Shown here in pieces: positions 8,910 to 16,999 of a DNA stretch of 64,000 nucleotides (positions within the stretch are counted from its first letter, which is position 1; every line of letters starts with the position of its first letter). The DNA is taken from positions 5,464 through 69,463 of the forward strand of contig CAZGJA010000014.1 of NCBI GenBank assembly GCA_964526695.1. The letters are read 5' to 3'. Both the position numbers and the translations under genes were made by a program. Origin of the DNA: JABWBH01 sp964526695. GTDB taxonomy: Bacteria; Planctomycetota; Phycisphaerae; UBA1845. The notes under the pieces were generated by a model. That model had not been told where the DNA came from and ran no database searches. It saw nothing but the letters and a program-made list of their open reading frames with translations.

Positions 8910-9161
8910 TCAGCCTCCCTTCGCGCCGCGCAGCAAACCCGCCACGCTCAGGTCTTCGTCCGCGTCAGGCCAGTGGATGCCCTCCCCATCGCCGAGCAAT
9001 TCCCACTTCTCCCGCTGCTGCGGCGTGGCGCGGAGAAGACGTGGAAACCAGGCCAGCGGAACGGCAAGCCTGCGGCCGTCGGCGAGCGCGACGATCATCT
9101 CTTCCTCCGAGAATTGCACGTCCGTCGCCAAGGCGCTCGTCTCAACGCTCGTGATGCTCAT
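8910..9161 (-). CDS. DUF2442 family protein
   Basis: 83 residues from ATG 9161, with gggagg seven bases upstream. The frame extends to 9194, but that start would lie deep in the preceding gene. The family pattern is complete: LADGRRLAVPLAWFPRLLRA near residue 28, then GEGIHWPDADEDLSVAGLL. DUF2442 genes are typically next to DUF4160 genes and are suspected antitoxins or accessory DNA-binding partners. Here it overlaps the DUF4160 gene by 20 bases and lies downstream of it. Confidence 0.85.
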   Translation of the reverse strand: MSITSVETSALATDVQFSEEEMIVALADGRRLAVPLAWFPRLLRATPQQREKWELLGDGEGIHWPDADEDLSVAGLLRGAKGG

Positions 9162-9378
9162 TCCAAGCCTCCCTGAACTCAACTTGATGCTCAACGACCA
9201 TTCGCTCGATCCGGTTCAACTCGTGTGCGGCAAACCGCTTTGAGGAGGCAAGAGCCACCGGATCCAGCCAGAACTTCGCCAGGCACCGCTCCCGCTGCAC
9301 ATGAATGTGCGGTGGCTCCTCCCGCTCGTTGCTGAAGAAAAAAAACCGGTAAGGACCGATCCGTTTGATGGCCGGCAT
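9142..9378 (-). CDS. DUF4160 family protein
   Basis: 78 residues; ATG 9378 is preceded by aaagga. The family start MPAIKRIGPYRFFFFS and the PPHIHVQRERCLAKFWL core are visible, ending in a helix (ELNRIERMVVEHQVEF). It forms an overlapping two-gene unit with the DUF2442 gene. Toxin-antitoxin function is proposed for this pairing but is not shown by the sequence. Its start lies only 34 bases past the stop codon of the dehydrogenase gene. Confidence 0.85.
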   Translation of the reverse strand: MPAIKRIGPYRFFFFSNEREEPPHIHVQRERCLAKFWLDPVALASSKRFAAHELNRIERMVVEHQVEFREAWNEHHER

Positions 9379-9412
9379 ATTAACGCGTCCTTTACGATCC
9401 GACCCGCCCATT

Positions 9413-11131
9413 CTACCACCGCTCAGTAATACTCTTCCCCTGCAAAAACAGCAGCAGATAGTCCCGCCCCCCCGCCTTGCTGTCCGTGCCGGACATGTTG
9501 AAGCCGCCGAACGGTTGCACATCGACGAGCGCGCCGGTGCATTTGCGGTTGAGGTACAAATTGCCCACGTGGAACTCGTGGCGCGCGCGCTCCAGGCGGA
9601 AGCGGTCGCGGGAGTACAGCGCCCCGGTCAGGCCGTAGTCCGTGCCGTTGGCGATCGTCAGCGCGTCGTCGAAATCTCTGGCCTTGATGACCGCCAGCAC
9701 GGGGCCGAAGATTTCCTCCTGCGAAATCCGGGCATTGGGCGCGACGCCCTCGATGATCGTCGGCGGGATGAAGTAGCCCAAGGTGGGGCAGCTCTGTGAG
9801 ACGCCTGGGGTGGGGCAGCTCTGTGAGCTGCCTGCGGTCGAGCAGCTCTCCGAGCTGCTCCGATGTGCGGAAGAATGGCCTGCTCTTGAACCGGCCGGCA
9901 GGTCAGAGACCTGCCCCACCCTTGGCAGGTCAGAGACCTGCCCCACCTTTGGCAGGTCGCAGACCTGCCCCACCGCCAGCCTCCCCTCCCCCTGCCCGAT
10001 CTTGATGTACTCATTGATCTTCTCATAAGCGCTGCGGTCGATCACCGCGCCCATGAAGAAGTTGTCCGGCAGCACCGTATCCCCGATCGTCAGCTTCTTC
10101 GTTCGCGTCACGACGCGATCCAGCAGGTCCGCGTAAACGTCCTGGTGCGCGATCAACCGGCTGCACGCCGAGCATTTCTGCCCCTGAAAACCGAACGCCG
10201 CCGCCACGACGCCCTCCGCGGCCGCTTCCACGTCCGCCGTCTCATCGACGACGATGCAGTCCTTCCCGCCCATCTCCAGCACGCTGCGCTTCAGCCAGAT
10301 CTGCCCCTTCTGCACCTTCGAGGCCTTTTCATAAATCCCCACGCCCACCTCGCGCGAGCCGGTGAACGACACGAACCGCGTCAGCGCGTGTGTCACCATC
10401 GTGTCACCCACGCTCCCGCCCGGACCGGGCACGAAGTTCACCACGTCCTTCGGCAGCCCCGCCTCGTGCAGGCACTCCAGCATCTTCGCCGCGATCACCG
10501 GCGAGGCGCTCGCGGGCTTGAGGCACACCGTGTTGCCGCACACCACCGCGGCCGTCGTCATGCCCGCGCAGATCGCCAGCGGAAAGTTCCACGGCGGGAT
10601 CACCACGCCGACGCCCAGCGGCATGTAGCGGACCTCGTTCTCCTCGCCGGGATACGGCGTCACCGGCTGCGCGCCCCCCAGCCGCATCATCTCCCGCCCG
10701 TAGAAATCGAGGAAGTCGATGGTCTCGCACGTGTCCGCGTAGGCCTCGATCCAGCTCTTGCTCACCTCGTAACACATCCACGCCGACAGCTCGTACACGC
10801 GCCGCCGCATGATCGCCGCGGCCTTGATGAGCACGCGGGCGCGCACGTCCGGATCGACGCGGCTCCACGTCTTGAACGTCTCCGCCGCCGCCCGCACCGC
10901 CCGGTCCGCCAGCGCCGCATCGGCCTTGCACATCACGCCGACCACGCGACCGGGGTCGGCCGGGCTGACGGAGTTGAACGTCTCCTTCGTGGTCACCGGC
11001 TCCCCGCCGATCCACAAGGGGTACGTCCGCCCAAGCTGCGACTTGACCATCGCGAGAGCGTCAAGCATCCGCTGCCGTGGATCGGGCTGAGTGAAATCGA
11101 CGTAGGGTTCGGGTCGGTAAGGGACGAGCAT
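9413..11131 (-). CDS. rocA: 1-pyrroline-5-carboxylate dehydrogenase (aldehyde dehydrogenase family)
   Basis: 572 residues from ATG 11131. It oxidises glutamate-semialdehyde (P5C) to glutamate with NAD in proline/arginine breakdown. Visible are PPWNFPLAI, LEMGGKDCIVV with the general-base Glu near residue 285, and GQKCSACSRLI with the catalytic Cys near 318. The ending (FGGFNMSGTDSKAGGRDYLL, ITERW) is typical of the PutA/RocA branch. About 65 residues of repeat-derived sequence are inserted between EGRLA and GYFIPPT (see 9783-9973). The insertion site is a surface loop in relatives, so activity may survive. No proline dehydrogenase gene is nearby. Its 3' end is the template of the copies at 8758 and 7922. 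Confidence 0.9.
   Translation of the reverse strand: MLVPYRPEPYVDFTQPDPRQRMLDALAMVKSQLGRTYPLWIGGEPVTTKETFNSVSPADPGRVVGVMCKADAALADRAVRAAAETFKTWSRVDPDVRARVLIKAAAIMRRRVYELSAWMCYEVSKSWIEAYADTCETIDFLDFYGREMMRLGGAQPVTPYPGEENEVRYMPLGVGVVIPPWNFPLAICAGMTTAAVVCGNTVCLKPASASPVIAAKMLECLHEAGLPKDVVNFVPGPGGSVGDTMVTHALTRFVSFTGSREVGVGIYEKASKVQKGQIWLKRSVLEMGGKDCIVVDETADVEAAAEGVVAAAFGFQGQKCSACSRLIAHQDVYADLLDRVVTRTKKLTIGDTVLPDNFFMGAVIDRSAYEKINEYIKIGQGEGRLAVGQVCDLPKVGQVSDLPRVGQVSDLPAGSRAGHSSAHRSSSESCSTAGSSQSCPTPGVSQSCPTLGYFIPPTIIEGVAPNARISQEEIFGPVLAVIKARDFDDALTIANGTDYGLTGALYSRDRFRLERARHEFHVGNLYLNRKCTGALVDVQPFGGFNMSGTDSKAGGRDYLLLFLQGKSITERW
9783..9973 (-). repeat. Array of short palindromic repeats inside the dehydrogenase gene
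   Basis: Six units, each its own palindrome, for example ggcagctctgtgagctgcc on the left and ggcaggtcagagacctgcc twice on the right. They are arranged as two groups in opposite sense around a unique ~50 bp. The whole array has kept the reading frame, giving VGQVSDLP-like and SQSCPT-like peptide repeats. The same design, with other stem letters, is found between genes at 21345-21485. Confidence 0.85.
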
Positions 11132-11133
11132 TA

Positions 11134-11361
11134 TTAGATGACCTCCGAGACTTTGACAACGATTGAATCAAGCTCTTCGCTGCTTCTTGCGGCAACGCGA
11201 TCTGCAAGCAATGCAGAGTACCCAGCGACTTCCTCCTGGGTCAAACCATGCCGGAGGGGCAAGATGACCTTGCGGGAGTGTACCTCCAACGCAGTCAATC
11301 CGCCCAGCTCCTTCTGCGACTGATCCTTAGCGAAGCAGGCCTTGTTGAGAACGACGATGAC
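11134..11361 (-). pseudogene. C-terminal remnant of a TIR-domain protein
   Basis: The frame reads VIVVLNKACFAKDQSQKELG, then TALEVHSRKVILPLRHGLT and LLADRVAARSSEELD to a stop two bases before the dehydrogenase start codon. This is the recognisable end of a TIR domain (strand, FFAKxWxxxELxGL helix, KVILPxWHGxT strand). TAG at 11364 and TGA just above it close the frame, and no N-terminal half with a start is seen, so it is a fragment. Confidence 0.6.
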
Positions 11362-11784
11362 CTATTGTCAAATCGTGTGGACGGCGCTTCTTCAGGCCAT
11401 CCACGGGAGTGGATCATGCTCCACGGCTGAAGCCGCCCCGGAACCGCGCATGAGATCTGTGCATGACGGCGCCGCACTCATGTCGGCGCATCATTCATCG
11501 CGGTCGATGACCTGCCTTTGCGTCCCGCCAATACGCGATCCGCGCGAGATCGGCTGCGATCGCTGAGGTCGTTCCGCGAGCGTGGAAATACGCAGTGCCC
11601 GGCAGCCTCCTCTGCGAAGCAGGATCCGCGGTCGCCATGGCGATGCACGCGTGCGCTGCTGTGGACTCGTGCCGCCCGTTGCACGGCTCCATCCAATGCC
11701 ATGCCCCCCCCCCGGCAATGCGCCGGCCAATGCACTGTGCCGCCCTCTGCACTGCGTTAACCCGCATGGCGGGACAACCGCTTG
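11362..11784. other. 423 bp without a recognisable gene
   Basis: Short open frames exist on both strands, but none has a recognisable domain, a good start or family pattern. The stretch may be degraded accessory DNA belonging to the TIR remnant. Confidence 0.4.
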
Positions 11785-12708
11785 TCACCTCCTTGCGAGA
11801 AACTCGGAAATCACCGGCACGATGCGTTCGTGCGCGTCCTCCAGCACATAGTGCCCCGCATCCGCGAACCGGTGCACCTCGGCGCCGGGGAAGCGGCGCA
11901 TCCACTCGCCGAGGAACGCGTCGTTGAAGCAGAAGTCCAGCCCGCCCCAGCAGATCAGCATCGGGCGCCCGGTCAGCGTGGACAGCCCGCGCTGAATCTC
12001 ATCGATGACCGCATAGCTGTCCTGCGCGGGCGATGTTGGAATGTCGCGCACGAACGCCAGCACGGCGCGACGATGCGCCCATGTGTCGTAGGGCGCCAAA
12101 TACCCCGCGCGAACATCCGCGGTCATGCGCTCGCGCCGCTTGCAGGCCATGAACACCGCAGGCCGGGCAAAGCCGTTCAGCCCGCGCACCACGATATCGC
12201 CCAAGACAGGCCAGCGACACATGCGAATGCGCATCGGAATCCGCCCGAAGAAGGCCGCGGTGTTGAGCACCACGAATCGCCGGAACCGCTGCGGCATTCG
12301 CAGCGCCGCGCCAAACCCGATCGCCCCGCCCCAGTCGTGCACGACCAGCGTGACGTCCCGCAAGTCGAGCTGCTCAACCAACTGCTCCACGTTTTCGATG
12401 TGCCGCCGAAGCGTATAAGGGTAGTCCCGCGGCTTATCCGAGCGTCCGCAGCCCACGTGATCCGGCGCGATCACGCGATGCGTGTAGCGGAATGCGGCGA
12501 TGAGCCGGCGATAATAAAACGACCACGTCGGGTTGCCGTGCAGCATCAGGATCGGCTCGCCCTGACCTTCGTCGACGTATCGCAGCATCGCCCCGCCGAC
12601 GCCCAGTTCGTGTGCCGCATAGGGAAACAGCGGTTCCCACGCCGCCCCGGTCGCGGAGGGCGGGCCGGATGCACGGGGGGGGGGAGACGTGGTCGAGGGC
12701 GGCGTCAT
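11785..12708 (-). CDS. Alpha/beta hydrolase of the haloalkane dehalogenase/OleB type
   Basis: 307 residues from ATG 12708, which overlaps the stop of the upstream lipoprotein gene (ATGA). The nucleophile is Asp in VVHDWGGAIGF near residue 125. The oxyanion/halide motif is HGNPTWSFYYRR near 58. The acid region is GGLDFCFNDAFL and the His lies in FADAGHYVLEDA. This arrangement fits haloalkane dehalogenase subfamily III, which includes OleB (beta-lactone decarboxylase of long-chain olefin synthesis). No oleA, oleC or oleD is visible here, so the substrate is open. Confidence 0.8.
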   Translation of the reverse strand: MTPPSTTSPPPRASGPPSATGAAWEPLFPYAAHELGVGGAMLRYVDEGQGEPILMLHGNPTWSFYYRRLIAAFRYTHRVIAPDHVGCGRSDKPRDYPYTLRRHIENVEQLVEQLDLRDVTLVVHDWGGAIGFGAALRMPQRFRRFVVLNTAAFFGRIPMRIRMCRWPVLGDIVVRGLNGFARPAVFMACKRRERMTADVRAGYLAPYDTWAHRRAVLAFVRDIPTSPAQDSYAVIDEIQRGLSTLTGRPMLICWGGLDFCFNDAFLGEWMRRFPGAEVHRFADAGHYVLEDAHERIVPVISEFLARR

Positions 12709-13616
12709 TTGCGGAGCTTCTGCCGCTGGAGATTGACGGTGATGAGCAGCAGGGTGTCCATCGTCTGACCCGACGCGCTGTGCGTGAAATACCGGCTGCC
12801 GGTCAGAAACCCGTTGGTCGTGTTCTCGTGCGGGCCGATGACCAGCATCTCGCCGGGGACGAGGACGAGGCTCGCCAGCAACTCGCGGAACTGGTGCGAC
12901 GGCGTCAGCTCGCCGGCTTGCGACGGCGACAGCACCCACGCCGACGTGCTCTCCGGCGGAAAGACGTCCAGCTCGACGAGCAGCCGCACGCGATCGCGCT
13001 TCGGGGGGGGCACTTCATAATCCAGGCGGATCATCATGCGCCCCGGCTGCAAGGTCTCTCCGACGAGTTCACCGGAAGGACCATACACGAACACCGTCGC
13101 CGGTTCGGCAAACTCGCCCACCTGCAGCAGCAGCGGCAGGCCCGCCTGAAGCGTCTGCGTGGCGATGGCCGTCGTCGCCTGCGAGGATTTCAGGATGGCC
13201 TGCATCGCCTCCCATGCGTCCGCCGAGGCCACCCCCATGCGTACGCCGTTCTGCGCCAGCACCGGCGCCACGGCGGGATCGACGCGCATCTCGTCAACGT
13301 GATTCCACAAGTTCAGCGAGTGCCGCAGCGGAGCGGACGGCAGCTCCACGCGCAACAGGTCGAACTGCACGAGCAGGATTTCGGTCGTCGGCTCGGAGAG
13401 ATCGGGCGGCTGCGTGAACTCGGCGAAGGGGTGCTGCGGCGCATCCCCTTCAGTTGCCGGCTTGGCGGACGACTCGCCGGCGCGCTGCCGCTGAACGAAA
13501 GGCCAGCCCCAAGGCCAGTCGCGCATCTGCTCGCAGCCGGCCAGACTCAGCGCCGCCGCAAGGGCGAGGACCGATGCCGATCGAAGGAAAACGCCATTGC
13601 CGCGCTGCGTGACCAT
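12705..13616 (-). CDS. Lipoprotein of unknown function
   Basis: 303 residues. The N-terminus is a lipoprotein signal with lipobox LAGC at residues 25-28 (VLALAAALSLAGCEQ), so the mature protein is anchored to a membrane. The rest is a mixed alpha/beta domain with an Ala-rich helix (ATTAIATQTLQAGLPLLLQV) and a beta-rich second half ending MDTLLLITVNLQRQKLRK. I do not recognise the family. It is co-transcribed with the hydrolase through a 4-base overlap. Confidence 0.75.
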   Translation of the reverse strand: MVTQRGNGVFLRSASVLALAAALSLAGCEQMRDWPWGWPFVQRQRAGESSAKPATEGDAPQHPFAEFTQPPDLSEPTTEILLVQFDLLRVELPSAPLRHSLNLWNHVDEMRVDPAVAPVLAQNGVRMGVASADAWEAMQAILKSSQATTAIATQTLQAGLPLLLQVGEFAEPATVFVYGPSGELVGETLQPGRMMIRLDYEVPPPKRDRVRLLVELDVFPPESTSAWVLSPSQAGELTPSHQFRELLASLVLVPGEMLVIGPHENTTNGFLTGSRYFTHSASGQTMDTLLLITVNLQRQKLRK

Positions 13617-13708
13617 GCCTGATAACCGCCGGTCACGTTAGCGCCGCGCCGCGTCAGGGTCAAGACGGGTTCGATACCGTGAGTGCCGGGTTCAGGGTTC
13701 AGGGTTGG

Positions 13709-13842
13709 GCTGGGTGGCATGGCTTCACCCCGGGTGGCATGGCTTCACCCCGGGTGGCATGGCTTCACGCGCAGCGGGTAGCCATGCGCCGCGCAGTGGG
13801 CAACCCCATGCTCACGCTGAGTACAGCGAGAGCATGCCACCC
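13709..13842. repeat. Tandem and inverted GGGTGGCATG repeats
   Basis: Three tandem copies of gggtggcatggcttcacccc occupy 13712-13772. An inverted partner, gagcatgccaccc, lies at 13830-13842, so the block can fold into a long hairpin. It sits between the divergent lipoprotein and kdsB genes, where regulation or a dispersed element are both possible. The remaining sequence from 13617 to 13994 shows no gene. Confidence 0.75.
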
Positions 13843-13994
13843 GGCATCGACTCGTCCAGCCACAAAGAGACTCGTGCTGTCCTGGGATGCTCCGGCTCGT
13901 CTCCCGTTGACACAGTCCGTGATGGATCGAATACTCCGCTCAGTTGGTGGCCGCCAGGCGCACGGGTCGCCTTGCCGCCGCGCGGAGCGAATCC

Positions 13995-14783
13995 TTGGCC
14001 ATCATCGCCGTCATCCCGGCTCGCTATGCGTCCTCGCGCCTGCCGGGAAAGCCGCTGCTCCGAGAGACCGGCAAATACCTGATCCAGCACGTCTGGGAGC
14101 GGGTGCTGCAGGCGCAGGGTCCCATCCAGGACTTTCATGTCGCCACGGACGACCCGCGAGTTCTCGACGCTGTGATATCTTTCGGCGGCAAGGCCATGAT
14201 GACGCGGGCGGATCACCCCAGCGGCACCGACCGCGTCGCCGAAGTCGCCCGCGCGCTGAAGCTGGCCCCGAGCGACTGGGTCATCAACATTCAGGGCGAT
14301 GAGCCGGAAATCGACGCCGAGGCGCTGGTCCGGCTGGCCTCGACCTTGGCGCAGCGCGGGGACGATCCCACCGCCGAGATCTTCACGCTGGCGTCGCGGT
14401 TCTCGGACGATGGCCCCCGCAGCGGACCCGGCTCTCCCGCGGATCCGAACTGCGTGAAGGTCGTGGTGGATAGCCGCTCTCGCGCGCTATACTTTTCAAG
14501 GAGCCTTGTTCCATACCCGCGGGCGACGAAAGGCGAGGCGGACCGGGCGTCGCGCTGGCTGCTGCATCTGGGCGTTTATGCCTATCGCGCGGATGTCTTG
14601 ATGCAAATCGCCGATCGCGTTAAGATGCCGCCCAGTTCCCTCGAAGAGGCGGAGTCGCTCGAACAGTTGCGCTGGCTGGAGCACGGCCGGTCGGTCTTCG
14701 TTTTGATCGTGGATCCCCAGGCGCCCGGCATTGACACGCCGGAAGACTACGCGGCCTTTGTGCGCCGGGCGAAGGGGAAGTGA
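13995..14783 (+). CDS. kdsB: 3-deoxy-manno-octulosonate cytidylyltransferase (CMP-KDO synthetase)
   Basis: 262 residues from a TTG at 13995 with ggag seven bases upstream; no ATG fits, and upstream codons are not conserved in style. It activates KDO with CTP for the lipopolysaccharide core. Visible are the nucleotide loop IIAVIPARYASSRLPGKPLL, VATDD, HPSGTDRVAEVA, INIQGDEPEI and the late segment HLGVYAYRADVL. It lies just upstream of pyrG, which makes its co-substrate CTP, a sensible pairing. E. coli KdsB is 248 residues. Confidence 0.92.
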   Translation: MAIIAVIPARYASSRLPGKPLLRETGKYLIQHVWERVLQAQGPIQDFHVATDDPRVLDAVISFGGKAMMTRADHPSGTDRVAEVARALKLAPSDWVINIQGDEPEIDAEALVRLASTLAQRGDDPTAEIFTLASRFSDDGPRSGPGSPADPNCVKVVVDSRSRALYFSRSLVPYPRATKGEADRASRWLLHLGVYAYRADVLMQIADRVKMPPSSLEEAESLEQLRWLEHGRSVFVLIVDPQAPGIDTPEDYAAFVRRAKGK

Positions 14784-14973
14784 CGGTTACGCGGTCCGTG
14801 TGGGCCGAAGGAGAGGGGAAGCGATCGGGCGCCCGGTGTAGGGCGCTCGATGAGGTTGGCGGGGCGAGGGTGTCAGCGGCAGCCGGATCCGGCGCGGTGC
14901 GCGGCGGAGTCGCTGCCGCATCGGACCACCGACCCGAAACCGTGACCCGAAACCCGTGACCCGAGACGCGATC

Positions 14974-16809
14974 ATGAGCGCCGACGAAATCCTCTCCAGT
15001 GTCAGCCACGTTTCGGACGAGACCGAGTTCTACACCCCCCTTCCCGCCGGCTACGCCAAGGGCCGGACGAAGTACGTCGTCACCTTCGGCACGGTGATGA
15101 GCGGGCTGGGCAAGGGCATCTTTTCCAGCTCCCTGGCGAAGATTCTTCAGGACAAGGGCTTGAAGGTCGCCCCCATCAAGCTCGAAGGCTACCTCAACCG
15201 CGACAGCGGCACGCTCAACCCCTTCCGCCACGGTGAGGTCTTCGTCCTGGACGACGGCATGGAATGCGACATGGACCTGGGAACCTACGAGCGCATGCTC
15301 GACCAGGATCTCACGCGCCTGAACTTCTCCACCAGCGGGCAGATCTTCGCCACCGTCATCGAGAAGGAGCGCAAGGGTCTTTACCTCGGGCGCGACGTGC
15401 AGATGATCCCGCACGTCACCGGCGAGGTGAAATACCGCCTGCGCGAACTGGCGGTGTCCAGCCGCGCCGACGTCGTCTTTGTCGAAATCGGCGGCACGGT
15501 GGGCGACGTCGAGAACGCCTACTACATCGAGGCCGTCCGAGAAATGGCCTACGAGGAAGGCGCGGAGAACTTCTGCTTCGTCGCGCTCACGTACGTCATC
15601 GAGCCGCAGTCGCTGGGCGAGCAGAAGTCCAAGGCCGCACAGATCAACCTCAAGCTGCTGAACGCCGCTGGGATCCAGCCGCACATCATCGCCTGCCGCG
15701 CGCATCGCCCGGTGGCGCAAAAGGCGCGGGAGAAGCTGGCGCTTTATTCCAACGTGCCCATGAACCGCGTCTTTTCCATGCACGACTGCGAGAGCATCTA
15801 CCTCATTCCGGAGATGCTGCACGGCGCGGGCATCGACCAGGCCGTGCTCGACATTCTGCACGTGCAACCGCTCGTGGATGAACAGCGGGAAGAGCAGGCC
15901 CGGCGCACGTGGAACGGCTACATCGGCAAGTTCCGCGGCGCGCAGTACCCCATGACCATCGGCATCATCGGCAAATACACGACGGTGCGCGACAGCTACG
16001 CCAGCATCATCCAGGCGCTTGAGCACGCCGGCACGCAGTCCAACGCGCGCGTGCAGATGGAGTGGGTGGACAGCTCGGAACTGACCGCGTCCAACGTGGC
16101 CGACCGGCTGCAGCACATTCACGGCGTCATCGTGCCGGGCGGATTCGGCTTCCGCGGCGTGGACGGAAAGCTGGAGTGCATCGAGTACGTGCGGACGGCG
16201 GGCGTGCCCTACCTGGGCATCTGCTACGGGATGCAGATGGCCGTGATCGAGTTCGCGCGCAACGTGCTGGGGCTTAAGCACGCGAGCACGACCGAGCTGG
16301 ACCGCGACTGCGCGGACCCGGTCATCGACCTGCTGCCGGAGCAGAAACGCATCGAGGGTCTGGGCGGGAACATGCGGCTGGGCGGGTTCGACGTTGTGCT
16401 CAAGCCGGAGAGCCTCATCCACCGGCTGTGCGGCGGACAGGACCACATCCGCCTTCGCTTCCGCCACCGCTACGAAGTCAACCCCGTGTACATCGAGCGA
16501 CTCGAAGCCGCGGGGATGATCTTCTCCGGCAAGGCGCCGAATCACCCGATCATGCAGGTGCTGGAGCTGCCCGAGCGGCTGCATCCGTTCTTCCTCGCCA
16601 CGCAAGCGCACCCGGAGCTGACCGGTCGCCCGCTGAATCCGTCGCCGTTCTTCCTCGGGCTGGTGCGCGCATCGCTGAAGCGGTCGGGCATCGAGCCGCC
16701 CCCGTTCACCGCACAAATTGCAGAACAGCCACTGCGCTCGGAGAACCGTTCAGCGAGCGCCAACCCGGCTCACCTCGACAGCAGCCCGGCAAACCTAGTT
16801 GATGCCTAG
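14974..16809 (+). CDS. pyrG: CTP synthase
   Basis: 611 residues from ATG 14974. It makes CTP from UTP, ATP and glutamine. The synthetase half has the P-loop-like SGLGKGIFSSSLA and HGEVFVLDDG. The amidotransferase half has the Cys in YLGICYGMQMA near residue 415 and the His/Glu in THE pattern TQAHPELTGRP near 546. Two oddities: KLEGYLNRDSGTLNP replaces the usual KLDPYINVDPGTMSP, and about 25 residues before the amidokinase domain plus a ~35-residue Ser/Pro/Ala tail extend the length beyond the usual 535-555. It is still clearly the family and likely active. Confidence 0.95.
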   Translation: MSADEILSSVSHVSDETEFYTPLPAGYAKGRTKYVVTFGTVMSGLGKGIFSSSLAKILQDKGLKVAPIKLEGYLNRDSGTLNPFRHGEVFVLDDGMECDMDLGTYERMLDQDLTRLNFSTSGQIFATVIEKERKGLYLGRDVQMIPHVTGEVKYRLRELAVSSRADVVFVEIGGTVGDVENAYYIEAVREMAYEEGAENFCFVALTYVIEPQSLGEQKSKAAQINLKLLNAAGIQPHIIACRAHRPVAQKAREKLALYSNVPMNRVFSMHDCESIYLIPEMLHGAGIDQAVLDILHVQPLVDEQREEQARRTWNGYIGKFRGAQYPMTIGIIGKYTTVRDSYASIIQALEHAGTQSNARVQMEWVDSSELTASNVADRLQHIHGVIVPGGFGFRGVDGKLECIEYVRTAGVPYLGICYGMQMAVIEFARNVLGLKHASTTELDRDCADPVIDLLPEQKRIEGLGGNMRLGGFDVVLKPESLIHRLCGGQDHIRLRFRHRYEVNPVYIERLEAAGMIFSGKAPNHPIMQVLELPERLHPFFLATQAHPELTGRPLNPSPFFLGLVRASLKRSGIEPPPFTAQIAEQPLRSENRSASANPAHLDSSPANLVDA

Positions 16810-16811
16810 CG

Positions 16812-16940
16812 TAGTGCCTCGCAAATACCGCAGCGTTCGATCTTGGGGGGACGGGCTTGAGGGGGGGCGGGCTTGAGGGGGGGCGGGCGTCCTCGCCCGC
16901 CGGCGGGCCAGAGGCCAGCCCCCCCAACCGTTTCGAATGC
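16812..16940. repeat. Dispersed intergenic repeat, copy 1
   Basis: It starts gtagtgcctcgc, holds a G-rich tract, then ggcgggcgtcctcgcccgcc (a hairpin), and ends gtttcgaatgcg. The same order of elements occurs at 33462-33574. It lies directly behind pyrG and could act as its transcription end. Confidence 0.8.
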
Positions 16941-16999
16941 GTCGTCGCTTCAAGGAGGCAGTGCGCCAGGCTCGCGGTCGAGCTACAATCCTCGGGCAC

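Noticed and set aside
14620..16716. 698-codon minus-strand frame opposite pyrG
   Set aside because: Shadow frame without family features; pyrG is complete on the plus strand.
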